In this document: positions 51,665 to 60,137 of the stretch, piece by piece
Numbering within the stretch: position 1 is the first letter of the stretch
Layout: the number at the start of each line of letters is the position of its first letter
Assembly: GCA_013141385.1 (NCBI GenBank)
Contig: JABFRB010000014.1
Location: 1-64,000 of the forward strand
DNA: 64,000 nt
Reading direction: 5' to 3'
Origin: Bacteroidales bacterium
GTDB taxonomy: Bacteria; Bacteroidota; Bacteroidia; Bacteroidales; Tenuifilaceae
Made by a program: the position numbers and the translations under genes
The notes under the pieces: model-generated
The model's database searches: none
Seen by the model: only the letters and a program-made list of their open reading frames with translations
What the model was told of the DNA's origin: nothing

Positions 51665-53377
51665 TTAGAAGACCGTTGAAATCCCAAAATGCACCTTTGC
51701 ATCTCTAAGCGATATGGACTGACCAAAGCCCTCTCCTAGCGCATAACTCAAATTGAATAATCCAGATTTGGTAACTAAATTCAAGCCTATACCTAAACCT
51801 AAAGGCCAAGCATCATTATTTTTACCTGACTCATAGCCCTTGACAAAACCTTTATCGGCAAAAAGGTAAAAACCAGAACCTTCGCTAATCCTCAAATGTA
51901 TTTCAGCAGATGCAATTGAGTAGGCTTGTGACAAAATCTCCTCCTGATTAAACCCCCTGATTGTTTCCATCCCCCCTATGCGATACATCTCATTTTCGTA
52001 AAGTTTGGTATTAGCTGTTGAATTGTATACTCCTTTTATTTTTGAATTTGAAATCAGTGCCAAAATCAACCTATTTTCATGCAAAGGAACAAATCCTTTT
52101 ACAAGTATCTCTCCCTCAATTAGATTTGAATTGAATTTATTTGATTGGTTTAACTTTCTGATACCTGTATTTAGTGAACTCTTAAGATACAAACCTTGTG
52201 TAGGAAGTACTAAACCATTCAAACTATTAAACTCGTAACCTATACCATATAATAATGCTGAAGTATTCGAGTATTGAGATTCTTGAGCCAGAGTGATCGA
52301 AGAAAAAGAAGTGCTTTTATAGTCAAGGTTTAGCAAAAACCTGTCCCTATTTTGTGAAAAAAAACTAATTGAGAGCTTCGGGTTGATGGTAATGTAAGTG
52401 CTATCATGTTTATATAACGAGAATGAACCGGTTACACCCATCTGAGATGCAAAAATGTAAGGCCAATCGGTTTCGACATTTAGATTTTGAATTCCTTTAC
52501 CAGGTGCATTCCACAAGAAATTTATCTTTTCACCATTTTTCATGGCGTTAACAAGCAGCAGATTAAGATTTCCATTCAGTTTTATCTCCCCATCTTTTTT
52601 ATCATAATAAAAACCTGCAAGCCCCGAAAAGCGGGATGCAATTTTGTTGTTCAAATAACAATATAGGCGAGCAGTATTACTTAAAAACTCTACTTCGGCT
52701 GGTTTAATAATGCTTAGATATGGTTGTTGTTTCAGCTTTTGATCAATCAATCTTATCTTCGATTCGGAATATGGTTCTCCTTTTTTTAATGACAGTAAGG
52801 CCATTATGTGTCTATGGTTTACTTTGAAATTCCCTTTTAGATAAAGGGTATCTATTAAAATTTTCGGATCTTTATCGAGCCTTAGAATTGCACTGACTTC
52901 ATTCCTGCTAATTTTCACACTATCCAATTCAACTTTTGCAAACGGGTATCCAGAGTCCTCAAATCGCTTAATAATTGTATTTGTTAGCCTTGCAAATCTC
53001 CTAGGATTTATAATTTTATTCTCATTACGGGGGATTTTCATCCCAAAATTATTAAACCAAAACTGCGATATACTATCCGTTTTAAATCGCACCCACCTAT
53101 ACTGTAAACCCATAATACCATAGGCTCTAACTAAAGTTGAATCAAAACAAAAAGAGTCAATTGAGGCTGAAAGATAACCCTTACTGTAAAGTGGTAGCAG
53201 GAATTCGTAAAGAGTTTTTGCAATAAAAGTTGAATCACTGTGCTTATTGGGGGGTAACTTGTACTTGAAAGACTTACCTATATCGCTAAAAGTAATGGAC
53301 AACTCTTGTGAAATACTCACCTTGTGAAAAAGCAAGCAAAAAATAAGTAGTATTGGTATCCTAAAAAAATTCATCAT
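51665..53377 (-). CDS. BamA/TamA-like outer-membrane protein (POTRA plus barrel)
   Basis: A 570-residue outer-membrane protein with signal peptide (FFRIPILLIFCLLFHKVSIS). The periplasmic part (to about 215) holds POTRA-like units, including ILIDTLYLKGNFKVNHRHIM. The C-terminal half is a surface-antigen (D15) barrel with GGMETIRGFNQEEILS and a final Phe in FGISTVF. It is shorter than BamA and probably acts in assembly or translocation of specific outer-membrane components. The start at 53377 is preferred over 53413 because a TAACTTTG element on the minus strand lies at 53393-53400. Confidence 0.88.
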   Translation of the reverse strand: MMNFFRIPILLIFCLLFHKVSISQELSITFSDIGKSFKYKLPPNKHSDSTFIAKTLYEFLLPLYSKGYLSASIDSFCFDSTLVRAYGIMGLQYRWVRFKTDSISQFWFNNFGMKIPRNENKIINPRRFARLTNTIIKRFEDSGYPFAKVELDSVKISRNEVSAILRLDKDPKILIDTLYLKGNFKVNHRHIMALLSLKKGEPYSESKIRLIDQKLKQQPYLSIIKPAEVEFLSNTARLYCYLNNKIASRFSGLAGFYYDKKDGEIKLNGNLNLLLVNAMKNGEKINFLWNAPGKGIQNLNVETDWPYIFASQMGVTGSFSLYKHDSTYITINPKLSISFFSQNRDRFLLNLDYKSTSFSSITLAQESQYSNTSALLYGIGYEFNSLNGLVLPTQGLYLKSSLNTGIRKLNQSNKFNSNLIEGEILVKGFVPLHENRLILALISNSKIKGVYNSTANTKLYENEMYRIGGMETIRGFNQEEILSQAYSIASAEIHLRISEGSGFYLFADKGFVKGYESGKNNDAWPLGLGIGLNLVTKSGLFNLSYALGEGFGQSISLRDAKVHFGISTVF

Positions 53378-53392
53378 AGGAATTGGTTGCAC

Positions 53393-53400
53393 CAAAGTTA
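53393..53400 (-). promoter_or_regulatory. Bacteroidota-type -7 element for the BamA-like gene
   Basis: TAACTTTG on the minus strand, 16 nt before the preferred start; the longer ORF start at 53413 would lie upstream of it. Confidence 0.5.
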
Positions 53401-53465
53401 TACAAATTAGCACAACGGTATATGATAAAGATTATTATGAGTTTGCATTTTAAATCCAAAAATCA

Positions 53466-53498
53466 AAAACCAGCAATTTGTTTTTAATTTGCTGGTTT
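53466..53498 (-). terminator. Terminator after the nitroreductase gene
   Basis: AAACCAGCAA/TTGCTGGTTT stem around an A/T-rich loop, followed on the minus strand by TTTTTGATTTTTGG. It sits just after the nitroreductase stop. Confidence 0.75.
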
Positions 53499-53530
53499 AG
53501 ACTAGTTCCTGGTTAATTTTCTTACCAGAA

Positions 53531-54280
53531 CTACATCTCATTATCCATAAATCCTTGCTGCTCGAGTACTTTCAGCAACACTTTTGAGAATGCAACGTTG
53601 TCCTTTTTGGTATAGCGATTATCGGTAAAAATCTGGGCAAGGGTCTCTTTATTATTTTCAATAAGAAGTTTATGGGTAAGTGGAAGGTTCTCTTTAGCAA
53701 AATAAATCTGATCGATATCCCCTTCGGAATAATCCTGATAGATTTGCTGATGAATAACACTTGCCAACGGTAATCGGTCATTGAGTTCAGGAGTTTCATC
53801 GGGATACCCAACAACAACGGTAGTAACAGGAACTACTCCTTTGGGAAGTTTTAGTATATCGATGATTTTATCCGCAGTATACGTAGTTGTACCAAGATAA
53901 CATATTCCCAAACCTTTTTTCTCTGCAGCAATACAAACGTTCTGAGCAACAAGAAGTGCATCTATTGCAGCTGTAAAGAAAGAGAGAAAATTATTGTACC
54001 CCGGATTTGCTCTACGCTGTAGACACCATTTATTAAAACGATTAAAATCTGCGCAAAAGGTTAAAACAACTGGGGCTTGAACTACCATTTCCTGATTAAA
54101 ATGGCAGGGTAATAGTTGTTTTTTTATATCTTCATCTGTTGTAACAACAATACTATAAACTTGCATATTCCCAGTTGTTGATGCTCTTGTACCTGCAAGT
54201 AGGATATCATCAAGTAATGCTTTGTCAATTGGAGTGCTCTTGAACTTCCTTATCGAGCGATGATTCATTATTGTATTCAT
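53531..54280 (-). CDS. Nitroreductase family protein
   Basis: A 249-residue FMN-dependent oxidoreductase. NHRSIRKFKSTPIDKALLDDIL at the start is the usual FMN-binding motif. QNVCIAAEKKGLGICYLGTTT and VVPVTTVVVGYPDE are typical of the NfsA/FRP-like group, which reduce quinones, flavins or nitro compounds with NAD(P)H. It is single, with a terminator behind it. Confidence 0.94.
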   Translation of the reverse strand: MNTIMNHRSIRKFKSTPIDKALLDDILLAGTRASTTGNMQVYSIVVTTDEDIKKQLLPCHFNQEMVVQAPVVLTFCADFNRFNKWCLQRRANPGYNNFLSFFTAAIDALLVAQNVCIAAEKKGLGICYLGTTTYTADKIIDILKLPKGVVPVTTVVVGYPDETPELNDRLPLASVIHQQIYQDYSEGDIDQIYFAKENLPLTHKLLIENNKETLAQIFTDNRYTKKDNVAFSKVLLKVLEQQGFMDNEM

Positions 54281-54533
54281 AGTGTAAAATTTAACCTAGC
54301 AAAGGAATCACTTTTGGAGTAAAATAAATTTTTTTAATGAGTGTTATTTAACATTATTCGATATATATTGCTGTAAATTAATTTATTAATAAAATATATT
54401 CTAATAATTCTTCGATATTCAAAGAAATCTTAATTAATCATTAAACTTTATATAGATTAAGCATTAGTTGGTAATATTTAGCACTGATAATCAGCATGAT
54501 TATAATCTAATCGGTATAATGTCTATTAAGATT

Positions 54534-56555
54534 TTAGAAATTTTCGTATTTATAATCTTCCTTCTTTCTTGTTTTAGCCCTACTAATTATCTGTGTAAGA
54601 TTGCTCTTCTGGACATTTTGTTTAATTGGTTTAATATTACTATTATTTTTATGGGTATTTTCTACAAAGCCTAGTTTGAAGTAGGAAACTGTATCGTTTA
54701 ATGTTTCGGCTTGGCTGGCCAATTCTTCAGCACTAGTTGACAGTTCTTCTGATATTGCAGCATTTTGTTGGGATCCCCTGGTTATTTGTTGAATAGCATT
54801 ATTTATTTGGCTTGCTCCTGCTGTTTGCTCTACACTTGCACCAGCAATTTCGTGTATAAGCCTCATTGTTTTTTCAATTTCAGGAATAATATGGGTTAAT
54901 TTACTTAGAGCTTGTTCTGATGTGTTAACACAACTAACAGACAAGGCATTTATTTCATCAGCAGCAATCTTACTGCGCTCGGCAAGTTTCCTTACTTCTA
55001 ATGCAACTACTGCAAAACCCCTGCCATGCTCTCCTGCCCTTGCCGCCTCAACAGCAGCATTAAGTGCAAGTATATTGGTTTGAAATGCTATATCGTTGAT
55101 GATTTTTATTTTTTCAGAAATGGATTTAACTGCTAGCACCGAAATTTCTACAGCCTTATTACTTTCCTTAATGCCATTAGTAGATATACTAGTAATTTTT
55201 TCTGTTTGTCCAGCGTTCTCAGCACCTTGTTCAATATTAGATACCATCTCTTCCATAGATGAAGATATTTCTTCAACTGCAGATGCCTGTTCATTTGAAC
55301 TTTGTACCATTGCCTGTGAAGAGTTGCTGAGCTGCTGGCTTGCATCTGCAATATAATGGGCACTTGTAACTACTTCTGATATTGTTTGCTGTAACCGCAT
55401 TTTCATATTGTTTAGAGCGGACACTAACTGACCTATTTCATCTTTCTGGTCAATGTTTAGTTGAGAAGTAAGATCTCCCTCTGATATAGCATCGGCAAAC
55501 ATAGCTGCTTGTTCAACTGGTTTCGAAATACTACGTGCAAAAAACCATGAAATTGCTACAATCATGACACTAATAATTATCATGAAAACAATAATAATAT
55601 TTCGTAAATTATAAGATGGGGCCATTGCTTCATCTCGATTTATCTCAGCAACTACCGCCCAATCTAAACCAGAAATATTTAATTTATTAAATGTGCCAAT
55701 TACCTTTGCACCCTTATAACTTTGAAAAACCACACTTTCAGTTTTTCCATCAAATGCCTCATCGATAATTTCTTTCTCAACCTTTGTCTTCAAGGTTGAT
55801 ATGGAATCAAACCTCGAAACTGAACGCATTATGTAATCTTTACCTGCCAAATAGGTCTCACCTGTTTGGCCTAACCCAGTTACATCTGTTGTGACGTTAT
55901 TAATAATCTTTATTGGAATTTGGACAACCAATACACATAATATTTTGCCATCGTTATCTTTTACAGGCATACTAATGAACTGCGCGGGTTTATTGCCAGC
56001 AGGTTGATACAATCCAAGATCCGATATTACAATATTGCCTGTTGAAATAGCATTTTTCCAACAATGCTCCAGTGGCGAATCTTTCAGGCTACCCGATCTA
56101 AGATTCTCGCCTAAATCACTGTTGCGTTTAACTGTAAACATTACATGTCCGTGAGCCGCACAAACCAAATACATATCGGTGTATCCCTTATAATCAAGAT
56201 ATTGTTTATAATCCTTCGCATACTTATTATATATAGTTTCATAGTTAGGATTTGTAGTAACAAATCGTTCTAACGAGCCGACGTGTAAACTGTCATGGTA
56301 TCTTTTCAGATCGTAAAATGAGTTTTTGACGAAATTTCTAAGAGCAATTATTTGAACATCCGTTGAAAGATTGGTGTAAAAATTTTCGATGTTTTTTTTC
56401 CGCAAATCACAAATAACCTTTAATTTGTCATTAGTTGCATTAAGTAAAGCATTACCCGAACTAATGACTGATATGGTTCCTATTATCGTAAGACTTAATA
56501 ATCCGATAACAAGAAAGATCGTTAATAATTTTGTAGAAATCTTAAGGTTCTTCAT
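54534..56555 (-). CDS. Methyl-accepting chemotaxis protein
   Basis: A 673-residue transmembrane chemoreceptor. TM1 near residues 10-30, a large Cache-type periplasmic sensor (about 35-320, with YLDYKGYTDMYLVCAAHGHV and VTGLGQTGETYLAGKDYIMRS), TM2 (IIVFMIIISVMIVAIS), a HAMP domain (DAISEGDLTSQLNIDQKDEI) and the signalling domain with hairpin tip TNILALNAAVEAARAGEHGR. No C-terminal pentapeptide is seen. The ligand is unknown. It implies chemotactic motility or a related sensory pathway; no other che genes lie in the window. Confidence 0.96.
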   Translation of the reverse strand: MKNLKISTKLLTIFLVIGLLSLTIIGTISVISSGNALLNATNDKLKVICDLRKKNIENFYTNLSTDVQIIALRNFVKNSFYDLKRYHDSLHVGSLERFVTTNPNYETIYNKYAKDYKQYLDYKGYTDMYLVCAAHGHVMFTVKRNSDLGENLRSGSLKDSPLEHCWKNAISTGNIVISDLGLYQPAGNKPAQFISMPVKDNDGKILCVLVVQIPIKIINNVTTDVTGLGQTGETYLAGKDYIMRSVSRFDSISTLKTKVEKEIIDEAFDGKTESVVFQSYKGAKVIGTFNKLNISGLDWAVVAEINRDEAMAPSYNLRNIIIVFMIIISVMIVAISWFFARSISKPVEQAAMFADAISEGDLTSQLNIDQKDEIGQLVSALNNMKMRLQQTISEVVTSAHYIADASQQLSNSSQAMVQSSNEQASAVEEISSSMEEMVSNIEQGAENAGQTEKITSISTNGIKESNKAVEISVLAVKSISEKIKIINDIAFQTNILALNAAVEAARAGEHGRGFAVVALEVRKLAERSKIAADEINALSVSCVNTSEQALSKLTHIIPEIEKTMRLIHEIAGASVEQTAGASQINNAIQQITRGSQQNAAISEELSTSAEELASQAETLNDTVSYFKLGFVENTHKNNSNIKPIKQNVQKSNLTQIISRAKTRKKEDYKYENF

Positions 56556-56947
56556 AAAATAATAATATAAATAGTTTAAAATACTTCTTATAAAACTACT
56601 AATTTTAAAATGTTACTCCACCATAAAAATCCCAGAAAAAGTAAAGCCCGTTTAAAATCTATTTTTCAACTCTATATTTGAATCATAATCAAATTATTCC
56701 TTGCTTTGTTCTTGAAAGGATGTATTTCATATTCCACACTTGGCATAAGGAAACTTTCTAACGAAAAGAATGTCCATTCGAATACCCATAGTGCGGGAAG
56801 TACCTCAAAAGATTTATCGCTATCCCTTCATAGTACAATAGGCACCAACCAACCGAAAATCACCTCTCGAACTCTTATATGCCATCAAACATTAAAGATT
56901 TTGATTTTTTTTCAACGTTTCTAAAATGCATTTGTGATAAGGACACA
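56556..56947. other. Intergenic region, nothing recognised
   Basis: About 390 bp between the chemoreceptor and the GT2 terminator. A forward ORF (56706-56924) has no family resemblance and poor composition. No RNA, promoter or repeat recognised. Confidence 0.4.
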
Positions 56948-56981
56948 AAAAAACCACCTGTTATTAGGTGGTTTTTTTGTG
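56948..56981 (-). terminator. Rho-independent terminator of the GT2-DUF4199 operon
   Basis: AAAAAACCACCT/AGGTGGTTTTTT stem around GTTATT, with T-tracts on both strands. It lies just beyond the GT2 stop and could act in both directions. Confidence 0.9.
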
Positions 56982-56994
56982 TAAATTCGAATTA

Positions 56995-57951
56995 TTAATC
57001 ACCAATCTCTTTATCAATCAGATATTGATTTCGCTCCGACGAACTGCGGGAAACCAGTTCTCCTATAAATCCAGCCATAAAGAACTGGACACCAATAATT
57101 ACAATAACCAAAGCTATATAGAAAAGGGGTTGACTGGTCACTGGTCTATATTTAAGATGGCTATATTGAGCCATTAACTTAGCAATAATCATCCAAATAG
57201 TTATTAACCCCCCAGATGCAAACATAAGCATACCCAACGAACCGAAAAAATGCATTGGCTTTTTACCAAAGCGCGTAATAAAAGTAACTGACAATAAATC
57301 GAGTGGCCCACGAATAAAGCGTTCAAGTCCAAACTTTGTAACCCCATATTTGCGCTCACCATGGATAACAACCTTCTCCCCTATCTTTCGATAACCAGCC
57401 CATTTAGCCAGCACAGGGATATACCGATGCATCTCGCCATAAACCTCAATACTTTTAACAACCTTACTCTGGTAAGCTTTTAAGCCGCAGTTCATGTCAT
57501 GCAACTTGATACCACTTATCCTCCTCGTAATCCAATTATAAAATTTACTGGGAATATTTTTCGATAGAATAGGATCATGTCGCTTTTTCTTCCACCCAGA
57601 AACTAGATCAAACCTATCCTCCTTAATCATTCGAAATAATTCTGGAATCTCATCAGGACTATCCTGTAAATCAGCATCCATCGTAATAACTACATCTCCC
57701 TTTGTAGCAGCAAATCCTACATAAAGGGCTGCAGATTTACCATAATTCCTACGGAATTTTATACCGCGAACAGCCTTAAATTTCAACGATAAGTCCTCAA
57801 TTACACTCCAACTACTATCATTACTCCCATCATCAATTAGTATTAACTCATAGGAAAAATGATTAGAGACCATCACCCTATCAATCCATTCAACTAACTC
57901 TGGTAGTGACTCCTCCTCGTTTAAAAGTGGAACAACAACAGAAATATCCAT
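56995..57951 (-). CDS. Glycosyltransferase family 2 (DPM1/GtrB-like)
   Basis: A 318-residue polyprenyl-phosphate glycosyltransferase. VVVPLLNEEESLPELVEWI opens the GT-A fold, DDGSNDSSW and ITMDADLQDSPDEIPEL supply nucleotide-sugar and metal binding. Two C-terminal membrane helices (SGGLITIWMIIAKL, FYIALVIVIIGVQFFMAGF) anchor it. Such enzymes load glucose or mannose onto undecaprenyl phosphate for later transfer outside. It shares an operon with the DUF4199 gene, 3 nt apart. Confidence 0.94.
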   Translation of the reverse strand: MDISVVVPLLNEEESLPELVEWIDRVMVSNHFSYELILIDDGSNDSSWSVIEDLSLKFKAVRGIKFRRNYGKSAALYVGFAATKGDVVITMDADLQDSPDEIPELFRMIKEDRFDLVSGWKKKRHDPILSKNIPSKFYNWITRRISGIKLHDMNCGLKAYQSKVVKSIEVYGEMHRYIPVLAKWAGYRKIGEKVVIHGERKYGVTKFGLERFIRGPLDLLSVTFITRFGKKPMHFFGSLGMLMFASGGLITIWMIIAKLMAQYSHLKYRPVTSQPLFYIALVIVIIGVQFFMAGFIGELVSRSSSERNQYLIDKEIGD

Positions 57952-57954
57952 TAA

Positions 57955-58503
57955 TTATTCAGTTTTTTGTTCGGAAGTGTTTTCGAAAATTGATTTTTCC
58001 TTTTTCAGAAATGCCGATGTTACCAATGAAAAAATTGTACCCATAAATGCAAATCCGATAACCGTTGTAATAGCCATAAAAATTGGTGATTGCATTTTTC
58101 CAACTATTTTCATTGCTGCCTCAATTTGATCCTCACTTAACCCAGATTTAACATACTCCTCCTCCATTGCCGACATCAATTTTGTCATATATTCTGGGTC
58201 AATAACAGTCGTAAGAAGTATTGTATAAATACCACTGATTATTGAAGCAAACACACAAATTAGCACACCAAATCCAAGAGCTTTTGAATAGGATATTTCT
58301 CCCCCTAGGTCTTCATCTCGGAATTTTTTTGTGCCATAAATAATGCCACCAATTATTAGTAAATAGTTTATTATACCCACCCAGAAAGGGGGTTTAATCA
58401 TCCCTACTATATAAATAATTAAACCATATACTACTAATGCTATTCCAAGAATTAAGCCTGAATTCATTGCACTTTTAAGCATAGGATTATTTTTCGGTTC
58501 CAT
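57955..58503 (-). CDS. DUF4199 membrane protein
   Basis: A 182-residue protein with four predicted membrane helices. SYSKALGFGVLICVFASIIS and the long loop before the last helices are usual in DUF4199 of Bacteroidota. Function is unknown. It leads the GT2 gene by 3 nt, an arrangement common in the phylum. A CAAAGATA box at 58529-58536 gives a TATCTTTG promoter element on the minus strand. Confidence 0.92.
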   Translation of the reverse strand: MEPKNNPMLKSAMNSGLILGIALVVYGLIIYIVGMIKPPFWVGIINYLLIIGGIIYGTKKFRDEDLGGEISYSKALGFGVLICVFASIISGIYTILLTTVIDPEYMTKLMSAMEEEYVKSGLSEDQIEAAMKIVGKMQSPIFMAITTVIGFAFMGTIFSLVTSAFLKKEKSIFENTSEQKTE

Positions 58504-58528
58504 TGTGTTATACGTTTTAGGTTCTTAG

Positions 58529-58536
58529 CAAAGATA
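58529..58536 (-). promoter_or_regulatory. Bacteroidota-type -7 element for DUF4199-GT2
   Basis: TATCTTTG on the minus strand, 26 nt before the DUF4199 start. Confidence 0.5.
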
Positions 58537-58590
58537 TTAGAAATTATTAAAAATATTTGCTAATTACTATTGAACATTTTACAATCTTAT

Positions 58591-58598
58591 TACCTTTG
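58591..58598 (+). promoter_or_regulatory. Bacteroidota-type -7 element for the SRP RNA
   Basis: TACCTTTG matches TAnnTTTG and ends a few bases before the predicted 5' end of the RNA. Confidence 0.65.
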
Positions 58599-58601
58599 CG
58601 G

Positions 58602-58702
58602 CGGGTAAGTCTTATACGACCAGCTCCTGCTGAACCCCCCCAGGACCGGAAGGTAGCAAGGGTAAGTAGTTGTAGCGGTGCGATATAAGTAGCTTACCCA
58701 CT
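58602..58702 (+). ncRNA. ffs: Signal recognition particle RNA (4.5S type)
   Basis: About 100 nt. The conserved SRP tip is present as CCAGGACCGGAAGGTAGCAA, following CTGCTGAACCC. The two ends GGGTAAG (58603-58609) and CTTACCC (58693-58699) pair, and a T-tract follows at once as terminator. It is a small bacterial SRP RNA that binds Ffh for membrane targeting. Confidence 0.95.
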
Positions 58703-58932
58703 TTTTTTAATAAAAAATTAAACATCAGCATTACTGATACCTACTTTAAAAGAAAAATATCCGCAATTTTTCAAAACAACTTTTCATTCTCCTTTTTTTC
58801 AAATTACTAAGATCTAACCTCAACTCTCTTTTTCGATAACAATTTATTGTTTTCTACTCGTTTTTAATTACAATTTTAAACTTTTATGATTAAGAACATC
58901 TAAAAAGTAATAGTTTATTATCCTTTTAACTC

Positions 58933-58940
58933 TAAATTTG
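58933..58940 (+). promoter_or_regulatory. Bacteroidota-type -7 element for ilvE
   Basis: TAAATTTG matches TAnnTTTG, 39 nt before the start codon. Confidence 0.5.
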
Positions 58941-58979
58941 TAAGATAATTATTGTAAAATATATTAATAAATAATCACC

Positions 58980-59999
58980 ATGCAACAGCTAGATTGGAAA
59001 AACCTCCCCTTCGGTTATATAAAAACCGATTATAATATACGCTGTACTTTCAAAGATGGAAATTGGGGAAAACTTGAGATCTCCGATTCCGAGTATATTT
59101 CTGTGCACATGGCTGCATCAGGTTTGCATTACGGACAGGAGGCATTCGAAGGGATGAAAGCATACCGTGGGAAGGATAATAAGATTCGTCTTTTCAGATG
59201 GGAGGAGAATGCAAAACGCTTAAAACATTCAGCAAATGGTATCCTTATGGAACCTGTTCCTGTAGAAATATTCCATGAGGCAATTTTAAAAGTTGTCAAA
59301 TTAAACGAAAAATTTGTTCCTCCCTATGGAACAGGTGCATCGCTTTATATACGTCCAATGCTTTTTGGCTCTGGCCCAGAGGTGGGTGTTAGACCAGCCA
59401 GTGAGTATATGTTTGTAGTATTCGTATCTCCTGTTGGTCCATACTTCAAGGAAGGTTTTAACCCAGTTAAAATTGCGATTATAAGGGATAGCGATCGTGC
59501 AGCACCCCTTGGAACTGGCACTTTCAAGGTTGGCGGAAATTATGCTGCAAGCTTAAGGGGTACTATTAAAGCCCATAAGGCTGGGTATAACTCACCTATG
59601 TATCTCGATACAAAGGAGAAGAACTATATTGATGAAATCGGGGCAGCCAACTTTTTTGGTATAAAAAACAATACATACATTACTCCAAAATCAGATTCGA
59701 TCCTAGCTTCAATCACCAACATGAGCATAATACAGCTTGCAGAAGATTTGGGATTAAAAGTTGAACGACGACCAGTTGCAGTTGATGAACTTGAATCGTT
59801 TGAAGAAGTGGGAGCTTGCGGAACGGCTGCAATCATTTCACCTATAGGTGAAATTAACGACTTGGAAACAGGCAAAATTTACAGGTTTTGTAAAGACGGA
59901 AAACCCGGTCCTGTTTCTAAAAAACTTTACGAAACCCTTGTGGGCATCCAATACGGCGAAGTCGAAGACAAGTATGGTTGGACAACTTTTGTTGATTAA
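58980..59999 (+). CDS. ilvE: Branched-chain amino acid aminotransferase
   Basis: A 339-residue PLP enzyme of fold type IV that interconverts branched-chain amino acids and their keto acids. LHYGQEAFEGMKAYRGKDNK and SLYIRPMLFGSGPEVGV are family blocks, and the PLP lysine lies in GTGTFKVGGNYAASL. EEVGACGTAAIISPIGEI closes the active site. It is monocistronic, with a terminator at 60049-60079. Confidence 0.96.
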   Translation: MQQLDWKNLPFGYIKTDYNIRCTFKDGNWGKLEISDSEYISVHMAASGLHYGQEAFEGMKAYRGKDNKIRLFRWEENAKRLKHSANGILMEPVPVEIFHEAILKVVKLNEKFVPPYGTGASLYIRPMLFGSGPEVGVRPASEYMFVVFVSPVGPYFKEGFNPVKIAIIRDSDRAAPLGTGTFKVGGNYAASLRGTIKAHKAGYNSPMYLDTKEKNYIDEIGAANFFGIKNNTYITPKSDSILASITNMSIIQLAEDLGLKVERRPVAVDELESFEEVGACGTAAIISPIGEINDLETGKIYRFCKDGKPGPVSKKLYETLVGIQYGEVEDKYGWTTFVD

Positions 60000-60048
60000 C
60001 CTACCTTATGTAGATGTCTCCCAAAATTTGGAGGCATAAACCTTACCT

Positions 60049-60079
60049 AAAAGCCCATCATTAATTTGTTGGGCTTTTT
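60049..60079 (+). terminator. Terminator after ilvE
   Basis: AAAAGCCCA/TGGGCTTTT stem followed by TTAAAAT. Confidence 0.85.
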
Positions 60080-60137
60080 AAAATCCATTACATTCGCAGA
60101 TTTAAAAATTATATTATTAATTATAATCTAAAAACAT

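Noticed and set aside
56706-56924. 72-codon ORF between the chemoreceptor and GT2 genes
   Set aside because: No similarity to a known family, poor composition, and no promoter or ribosome-binding site recognised.
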